Shown here piece after piece: positions 58,454 to 64,000 of a DNA stretch of 64,000 nucleotides. The notes beneath the pieces are model-generated. The model made no database searches. It saw only the letters and a list, made by a program, of their open reading frames with translations, and was not told the origin of the DNA. The stretch spans positions 186,001 to 250,000 of the forward strand of contig NZ_NTLB01000006.1 in the NCBI RefSeq assembly GCF_002514725.1, written 5' to 3'. The stretch's first letter is position 1. Every line of letters begins with the position of its first letter. The DNA is from Mangrovitalea sediminis (GTDB taxonomy: Bacteria > Pseudomonadota > Gammaproteobacteria > Pseudomonadales > Oleiphilaceae). The translations under genes were made by a program, and so were the position numbers.

Positions 58454-59849
58454 TACGTCGAGTCTTCTTGACGTGCTTCATAAGGCGCGCTTTCTTCTGC
58501 TGCTGACGCGGGGTCAATTTGTTCACGCGACCGGCGTACGGGTTTTCGCTGGACTTGAACTCAAACCGGATCGGCGTACCCACCACCTTAAGCACATCTC
58601 GGAAACGGTTTTCCAGGTACCGCTTGTAGGAGGCAGACAAGGATTCCGTCTGATTTCCATGCACAATAACCAGCGGCGGATTCGAGCCCCCCTGGTGCGC
58701 ATAACGCAATTTGATACGGCGTCCGTTCACCATGGGCGGCTGATGCTGACTCACCACATCCTGCAGCAGCGTTGTCAGCCGGTTTGTAGGCCATTTGGCC
58801 ATGGCTGACTGATAGGCTTCTTCGACGGAAGCATAAAGGTCGCCAACACCCGAACCGTGGAGCGCGGAGATAAAGTGGGTGCGGGCATAGTCGATAAAGT
58901 CCAGGCGCCGCTGAAGCTGGGTTTTCACGGCCGCACGGTCATCCGGATCCATGCCATCCCATTTGTTGACTGCCAGCACCAGCGCTCGACCTGCATCGAG
59001 CACAAAGCCCATCAAATGCAGGTCCTGATCCACCAACCCTTCGCGGGCGTCGATCACGAGAACCACGACATGCGCATCGTCGATCGCCTGCAGTGTCTTG
59101 ATAATAGAAAACTTTTCGACCGTTTCCTTGATATTCTTACGACGACGTACGCCTGCCGTGTCGATCAACGTATATTCTTTTCCCTGGCGCTCAAAGGGAA
59201 TATAGATGCTATCGCGTGTGGTGCCCGGCATATCGAACACCACCACTCGCTCCTCACCCAGCATCCGATTGACCAGGGTGGATTTGCCCACATTCGGTCG
59301 CCCTACCACCGTCACCCGTATACCGGACGGCGTCGCCTCCGGTTCAGCCTCTTCGTTCTCCGACTGAGCCAACAGCTCCTCGAGCATGGAGCGCACACCA
59401 CGGTTCTGAGAGGCCGCAATAGTGAAGACCGACTGGAATCCCAACTGGTGGAAATCTGCGCCGGCAACGTCAGGATCAAGGCCATCCGTCTTATTGATGA
59501 CGAGGTGCGCCTCTTTACCGGAGCGACGCAGTTGGTCTGCGATGTGCAGGTCACCCGGCGTAAGCCCGGCACGCGCATCGACCAGGAACAAAACGACCGA
59601 GGCCTCGTCGACCGCTTGCAGGGACTGCCGCGCCATAGCGGCGTCTATGCCGACTTCGTCGCCGGTAATACCACCCGTGTCGATGACGATGAAGCGCTGG
59701 TTTTCATAAGCGCCTTCCCCGTATTTCCGATCCCGGGTCAATCCCGAAAGATCGGCGACCAGTGCATCCCGGGAGCGGGTCAACTGGTTAAAAAGGGTGG
59801 ATTTGCCGACGTTGGGCCGGCCCACCAGAGCAATTACGGGTATGGTCAT
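58437..59849 (-). CDS. der: GTPase Der (EngA), 50S ribosome assembly
   Basis: Essential GTPase with two G domains that assists 50S subunit assembly. The 470 residues hold domain 1 ([26 protein letters not shown]) and domain 2 ([28 protein letters not shown]), then the KH-like C-terminal domain with the basic tail [10 protein letters not shown]. It is the last gene of the ispG-hisS-yfgM-bamB-der unit, 9 bp after bamB. Confidence 0.97.
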   Translation of the reverse strand: MTIPVIALVGRPNVGKSTLFNQLTRSRDALVADLSGLTRDRKYGEGAYENQRFIVIDTGGITGDEVGIDAAMARQSLQAVDEASVVLFLVDARAGLTPGDLHIADQLRRSGKEAHLVINKTDGLDPDVAGADFHQLGFQSVFTIAASQNRGVRSMLEELLAQSENEEAEPEATPSGIRVTVVGRPNVGKSTLVNRMLGEERVVVFDMPGTTRDSIYIPFERQGKEYTLIDTAGVRRRKNIKETVEKFSIIKTLQAIDDAHVVVLVIDAREGLVDQDLHLMGFVLDAGRALVLAVNKWDGMDPDDRAAVKTQLQRRLDFIDYARTHFISALHGSGVGDLYASVEEAYQSAMAKWPTNRLTTLLQDVVSQHQPPMVNGRRIKLRYAHQGGSNPPLVIVHGNQTESLSASYKRYLENRFRDVLKVVGTPIRFEFKSSENPYAGRVNKLTPRQQQKKARLMKHVKKTRRKEKRR

Positions 59850-59858
59850 CTATATCCA

Positions 59859-61025
59859 CTACTTCAGTTCGCGCAGGCGGTAGGCGACCAATTCGCCACC
59901 ATTGCCATACACGTAGATCAAACCGTTTTTCGGTATTACGGAGACGCGAAGGCCATCATCGTCCACTTCCTTACGCCCCACGATGGAACCGTCCAACTGG
60001 GAGAGGATATGGAGATATCCCTCGAAGTCACCGACCAGAATATAGCTGCCAGACGTAACCGGCGCCGTCAACTGACGGTACTTGAGCTTGGATTGGGTCC
60101 ACACCTTCGCCTTGGAATACAGGTTGTAGGCTTCCACCCGGCCATCGGCCGTCGATAGGTAAAGGTTGCCCAGGCCGAGCTCAGGCGACTCAAGACTTGA
60201 GGCTTTCTGGCTCCACAGCTCCTGACCAGTTTGCAACGCCAGCTCCGCCACCTTCCCCTGATAGCCAACGACATAGATCTTGCCGTCCTTGACCAGCGGC
60301 GCGCCATCAATATCGACCAGACGTTCAAGTTCAGTCCGCCCATTGGGAACACCAACGGTGTACTGCCACAGAACGGTACCATTGTTCGCATCGAGCGCGA
60401 CAAGATCGCCGTTAGCCAATGCCGCCAGGACGGTATCACCAGTGACATAAGGCTGGGCTGTCCCGCGAAAACTCAAAACAGGAACGACGCTGTCATACTC
60501 CCAGCGCTTCTTGCCTTCCTTCGCGGCATACGACAGAACCTTGCCATCGATCGTCTGCACAACCACGCTGTCGCCATTACTTTGGGGTGCCGCCAGCACT
60601 TCGTCGGGAAGATCCCGGCGCCAGACTTCCTTGCCGTCTTTACGACTCAGGGCCAACAACTGCCCCGACTCCGTAACCACATAAAGCTGGTTATCGTCCG
60701 CACCCACACCCGCGATAATTTTCGTATCCAGATCGCGGTCCCAGATTTCGTCGCCTTTATCCGCCGTCAGCGCCTCCAGCTCGCCGTCAGCAGAGACTGC
60801 GAAGACCTCTTTGTCGGTGATGTAGGGCTTGAGAAACAGCAGTTGTCCACTATCGCCGTTGCCGATCGACTCGTCCCAGACGGACTTGAGTTCAACCTTG
60901 GCTTTGATGTCCGTCAGCGGCGTAGGTTGCTCGAACGTCTCGTCAGAGCTGCAACCACTCAGCGCGGTAAGCCACAGTCCACCCAGAAGCAGCCCAATCA
61001 GGGATAGTGGGGCGAGACGGCGCAT
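59859..61025 (-). CDS. bamB: Outer-membrane assembly lipoprotein BamB
   Basis: Part of the BAM machinery that inserts outer-membrane proteins. The 388 residues begin with a lipoprotein signal, LTALSGCSSDE (lipobox LSGC). The rest is an eight-bladed beta-propeller of PQQ-like repeats, such as GDSGQLLFLKPYITDKEV, DKGDEIWDRDL, GKEVWRRDLPDEV, and GTVLWQYTVG. Its ATG shares one base with the stop of the upstream yfgM gene. Confidence 0.95.
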   Translation of the reverse strand: MRRLAPLSLIGLLLGGLWLTALSGCSSDETFEQPTPLTDIKAKVELKSVWDESIGNGDSGQLLFLKPYITDKEVFAVSADGELEALTADKGDEIWDRDLDTKIIAGVGADDNQLYVVTESGQLLALSRKDGKEVWRRDLPDEVLAAPQSNGDSVVVQTIDGKVLSYAAKEGKKRWEYDSVVPVLSFRGTAQPYVTGDTVLAALANGDLVALDANNGTVLWQYTVGVPNGRTELERLVDIDGAPLVKDGKIYVVGYQGKVAELALQTGQELWSQKASSLESPELGLGNLYLSTADGRVEAYNLYSKAKVWTQSKLKYRQLTAPVTSGSYILVGDFEGYLHILSQLDGSIVGRKEVDDDGLRVSVIPKNGLIYVYGNGGELVAYRLRELK

Positions 61026-61675
61026 CAGCTCCCCTCCGCGCCGGCGAGATCCGACAGTTTCAGGTCCAGGATCGGAGACGGTGTATCGCCTGCTGCCTTG
61101 CGCGCCGCCTTATAGGCCGCTATCGCCTCACTCGTCTTACCCTGACTCTTCAGGATGTCGCCTTCCAGCTCCTTATAACTCGCAGCAAAACTGCCCGGGT
61201 CTTTGATTTCCTGCAGCGTATTCAAAGCGGCGTCGGGCTTGTTGGCAGCAAACTGTGCACGGGCCAGTCGCTCGTCCACAACGAGACGTAACGGATCTTT
61301 CTCGCCAACATGCTTTTGCGCCCACGACAGGCTGTCCAGTGCCTTGTCAAACTGCTTCTGCTGGACCTGCTCCTTGGCCATCAGCAAGTTGGCAAATACC
61401 GTGTAAACGCTACTGCCGTAGTCCTTGCGCATCTGTGAGGCGATAAAATCCATACTCGACATGCGCTTCTTGCTATCGTCATTATTCAGCGCATCCAGCA
61501 TATCGTTGAAATGCGAAGCCGCTGCTGCCCGCTGATTGGCCTGGTGGTTCTGCCACCCTTTCCAGCCAAAGACGATAGCCAGAGCCAAAGCAACACCGAC
61601 CAGCAGTGAACCGCCGTTTTTCTTCCACCAGTTCTTGAGAGCCTCTAGTTGTTCTTCTTCAGTGCGATAATCCAC
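61025..61675 (-). CDS. yfgM: YfgM-like tetratricopeptide protein
   Basis: Inner-membrane-anchored protein linked to the Sec translocon and periplasmic chaperones. The 216 residues start with a short cytoplasmic part (EEEQLEALKNWWKKNGG), a transmembrane helix (about 21-42, LLVGVALALAIVFGWKGW), and TPR-like helices with RAAAASHFNDMLDAL, QVQQKQFDKALDSLSWAQK and FAANKPDAALNTLQEIK. The hisS-yfgM-bamB-der order is standard. The stop overlaps bamB by 1 bp. Confidence 0.93.
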   Translation of the reverse strand: MDYRTEEEQLEALKNWWKKNGGSLLVGVALALAIVFGWKGWQNHQANQRAAAASHFNDMLDALNNDDSKKRMSSMDFIASQMRKDYGSSVYTVFANLLMAKEQVQQKQFDKALDSLSWAQKHVGEKDPLRLVVDERLARAQFAANKPDAALNTLQEIKDPGSFAASYKELEGDILKSQGKTSEAIAAYKAARKAAGDTPSPILDLKLSDLAGAEGS

Positions 61676-61716
61676 GTTTTAACTCCAATCCCAACATTCG
61701 ATCCGGGTAACTGCGT

Positions 61717-63030
61717 TTACAGGCGGAGCTCATTATCCGCATCTGCTTGCCCTTGGCCAAGAAACTCTTTTAGCACATCCGCCAGTGCGTCCAACTGAAC
61801 CGTCGCCTGTTGCCTGTCGTCACGCAGCGGTTTCACCGTAACACTGGCGTTCGCCAATTCGTCCTCGCCCAATACCAGGGCCACTTTGGCACTGCTACGA
61901 TCCGCCTTTTTCATCTGGCTCTTGAAACTACCGCCGCCCGTATGGCAGACAACCGAAGCCTCCGGAAAGCTGCTTCGCAGCGACTCGGCCAGCAAAAACG
62001 CCTTGCGTCCTGCCTCATCCCCCATCGCGATAAGGTAGACGTCCGCATCGTTATTGACGCCCGCCGGCACAGAGCCCACCGTTTCCAGTAACAGAATCAA
62101 CCGCTCAACGCCCATCGCGAAGCCCACTCCGGGAGTGGGTTTCCCCCCCAGCTGCTCCACCAGGCCATCGTAGCGACCACCTGCACAGACGGTGCCCTGG
62201 GCTCCCAGGCTGTCAGTAACCCACTCGAAGACGGTCTTGCCGTAATAGTCAAGACCGCGCACGAGGCGCGGATTAACCGTGTAGGGAATCCCGGCAGCAT
62301 CCAGCAGCGTCCGCAATCCCGCAAAGTGCTCGCGGGACAGGTCATCCAGGAAGTCCGTCAGCACAGGGGCATCGGCCAGAATGGCCTGGGTCTGCGAATC
62401 CTTGCTGTCCAGGACTCGCAACGGATTCGTCGTCAGGCGGCGGCGACTGTCTTCGTCGAGCCGGTCTTCGTGCTGTTTCAGATACCCTACCAAGGCATCC
62501 CTGTATGCGCCGCGAGCTTCCGGTGTTCCCAACGAGTTCAGCTGCAGGGTGACATGGGAATCCAGTCCCAACACACGCCAGAGTCGCGCCGTCATCAATA
62601 GGAGCTCAGCGTCGATGTCCGGGCCGGTCATGCCGAAACATTCCACACCCAGTTGGTGAAACTGACGATAACGCCCCTTCTGCGGCCGCTCGTGCCGGAA
62701 CATCGGCCCCGCATACCACAGTTTCTGTGTCTGGTTGAACAGCAGACCGTGTTCCTCGGCCGCCCGCACACAACCAGCGGTTCCTTCCGGGCGCAGCGTC
62801 AGGCTGTCGCCATTACGGTCCTCGAAGGTATACATTTCCTTTTCGACAATATCGGTCACTTCGCCGATGGAGCGTTTAAACAATTCCGTCTGCTCGACGA
62901 TCGGCATCCGGATTTCCTGATACCCGTAGGAGCGGAAAACCCGGCGAACGGTGGACTCCAGATACTGCCAGATAGGCGTCTGGTCGGGCAGAATATCATT
63001 CATGCCCCGTATGGCTTGGATACGTGCCAA
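61717..63030 (-). CDS. hisS: Histidine--tRNA ligase
   Basis: Charges tRNA-His. A class II synthetase of 437 residues. Seen: [12 protein letters not shown] at the start, motif 2 [18 protein letters not shown], the histidine-specific [12 protein letters not shown], motif 3 [13 protein letters not shown], and the anticodon domain. No ATG starts near the N-terminus. I chose TTG 63030, giving [12 protein letters not shown], with AAGGG about nine bases upstream; TTG at 63036 or 63048 would add two or six residues. The use of TTG is notable for an essential gene. It lies 67 bp after ispG. Confidence 0.95.
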   Translation of the reverse strand: MARIQAIRGMNDILPDQTPIWQYLESTVRRVFRSYGYQEIRMPIVEQTELFKRSIGEVTDIVEKEMYTFEDRNGDSLTLRPEGTAGCVRAAEEHGLLFNQTQKLWYAGPMFRHERPQKGRYRQFHQLGVECFGMTGPDIDAELLLMTARLWRVLGLDSHVTLQLNSLGTPEARGAYRDALVGYLKQHEDRLDEDSRRRLTTNPLRVLDSKDSQTQAILADAPVLTDFLDDLSREHFAGLRTLLDAAGIPYTVNPRLVRGLDYYGKTVFEWVTDSLGAQGTVCAGGRYDGLVEQLGGKPTPGVGFAMGVERLILLLETVGSVPAGVNNDADVYLIAMGDEAGRKAFLLAESLRSSFPEASVVCHTGGGSFKSQMKKADRSSAKVALVLGEDELANASVTVKPLRDDRQQATVQLDALADVLKEFLGQGQADADNELRL

Positions 63031-63097
63031 CTTCAAAACCCTTTTCAATCAATTGAGATCATGGGAAAAATGCGATAGCCGTCAAACAAGCGCCAGA

Positions 63098-64000
63098 TCA
63101 GTTCCCGCGCGCGATAATCGCTTCTTCCTGCGTCTTTCGTTTGTCGACCTCAGCCCGGATCAGCCGTTCCAGGCTATCGACCAGCCCTTCGTTTTCCAGC
63201 TTCTGATTCGGTTCACCGCTGAGATAGAGCAGATTCTTCGGCGTTCCGCCGGTGAGGCCGATATCCGCCTCACGCGCTTCGCCGGGCCCGTTCACCACGC
63301 AGCCGATAATCGCCACATCCAAAGACGTATTGATATCTTCAAGGCGACCTTCGAGTTCATTCATGGTCTGTATGACATCAAAGTTCTGCCGCGAGCAGCT
63401 CGGACAGGCGATAAAGTTGATACCACGGCTTCTCAAACGCAGCGAGCGCAGCATATCCCAACCGACTTTAACCTCCTGCACCGGATCTGCGGCCAGGGAT
63501 ATCCGTATGGTATCGCCGATGCCATCCATCAGGAGAGCGCCGAGACCGATGGCAGACTTGACCGTGCCGGAGCGGAACCCTCCCGCCTCCGTGATCCCCA
63601 GGTGCAGAGGCTGCTCTATCTGGCCCGCGATCTGGCGATAGGCCGCCACCGTCATAAAGATGTCCGACGCCTTCAGGCTTACCTTGAAGTTCTGAAAGTC
63701 GTGGCGATCAAGGATATCGATATGCCGCATCGCCGACTCGACCAGCGCCGCCGGTGTCGGCTCGCCGTATTTCTTCTGCAGGTCCTTTTCCAGCGATCCC
63801 GCATTCACACCGATCCGGATCGGGATGCCATTATCCCTTGCGGCATCGATAACCGCCTTGACCCGGTCTTCCCGACCGATATTGCCAGGATTGATGCGCA
63901 GGCAATCCACGCCATACTCGGCGACCTTGAGTGCGATCCGGTAGTCAAAATGTATATCCGCCACCAATGGCACATTTGCCTGGGCACGAATCTTGGCGAA
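63098..64000 (-). CDS. ispG: 4-hydroxy-3-methylbut-2-en-1-yl diphosphate synthase (IspG), N-terminus cut by window edge
   Basis: Iron-sulfur enzyme of the MEP isoprenoid path. The frame runs from 64000 and starts [20 protein letters not shown]; about 70 residues of the N-terminus are outside the window. The iron-sulfur cysteines are in [11 protein letters not shown] and [12 protein letters not shown]. Glycine- and acid-rich family patterns such as [17 protein letters not shown] are present. It is the first gene of this unit in the window. Confidence 0.95.
   Translation of the reverse strand, partial: FAKIRAQANVPLVADIHFDYRIALKVAEYGVDCLRINPGNIGREDRVKAVIDAARDNGIPIRIGVNAGSLEKDLQKKYGEPTPAALVESAMRHIDILDRHDFQNFKVSLKASDIFMTVAAYRQIAGQIEQPLHLGITEAGGFRSGTVKSAIGLGALLMDGIGDTIRISLAADPVQEVKVGWDMLRSLRLRSRGINFIACPSCSRQNFDVIQTMNELEGRLEDINTSLDVAIIGCVVNGPGEAREADIGLTGGTPKNLLYLSGEPNQKLENEGLVDSLERLIRAEVDKRKTQEEAIIARGN

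Overview
The window looks like a chromosomal segment of a marine gammaproteobacterium close to Marinobacter. I judge this from gene order and protein style (trpS-scpA-scpB-rluB; sdhCDAB-sucAB-lpd-sucCD divergent from gltA; fpr beside its LysR gene; ispG-hisS-yfgM-bamB-der). No database search was run. Nearly everything is core metabolism or housekeeping. I see no prophage, insertion sequence, CRISPR array or defence island.

Layout. 1-9.7 kb: the start of zipA, smc, a GntR regulator, a diguanylate cyclase, then the minus-strand unit trpS-scpA-scpB-rluB. Both halves of the Smc-ScpAB condensin therefore lie within 8.5 kb. 9.8-17.3 kb: dadA, a DsbA-like oxidoreductase, two hypothetical genes, a peptidoglycan-binding protein, a PbpG-type peptidase, and a divergent LysR/fpr pair. 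17.3-30.6 kb: the TCA block. sdhC, sdhD, sdhA, sdhB, sucA, sucB, lpd, sucC and sucD run on the minus strand, with gltA divergent. The sdhB-sucA and lpd-sucC spacers hold strong hairpins. 30.7-38.0 kb: a beta-hydroxyacid dehydrogenase, topA, and the fatty-acid oxidation pair fadBA behind a PsrA-like palindrome.

38-47.8 kb is the least ordinary part. A secreted 305-residue protein of unknown function and a CsoR/FrmR-family repressor each carry the same palindrome, ATACCC-N4-GGGTAT, in their upstream regions. That is the form of a CsoR-type operator, so the two probably make a small uncharacterised regulon. A UspA protein, two hypothetical proteins, uup, a MOSC protein, cheV, tRNA-Gly, a TetR regulator and a DUF924 protein follow. 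47.8-52.5 kb: a CbiX-like chelatase, a DUF523 protein and a TIGR01777 epimerase in an overlapping operon, a secreted hypothetical, tRNA-Glu and ald. Upstream of ald lies a probable 36-residue membrane protein resembling the cbb3 oxidase subunit CcoM; its best start is a CTG placed after a strong Shine-Dalgarno sequence. 52.5-64 kb: a PAS-GGDEF-EAL protein, ackA-pta, and the minus-strand unit ispG-hisS-yfgM-bamB-der, with ispG cut by the window edge.

The genes together cover most of the oxidative TCA cycle, beta-oxidation, acetate overflow through ackA-pta, D- and L-alanine oxidation, and cell-division and chromosome-segregation functions. The most useful leads are the paired CsoR-like operators, the hidden CcoM-like gene, the structured spacers in the sdh-suc operon, and a perfect 9-bp inverted repeat near 40.43 kb.
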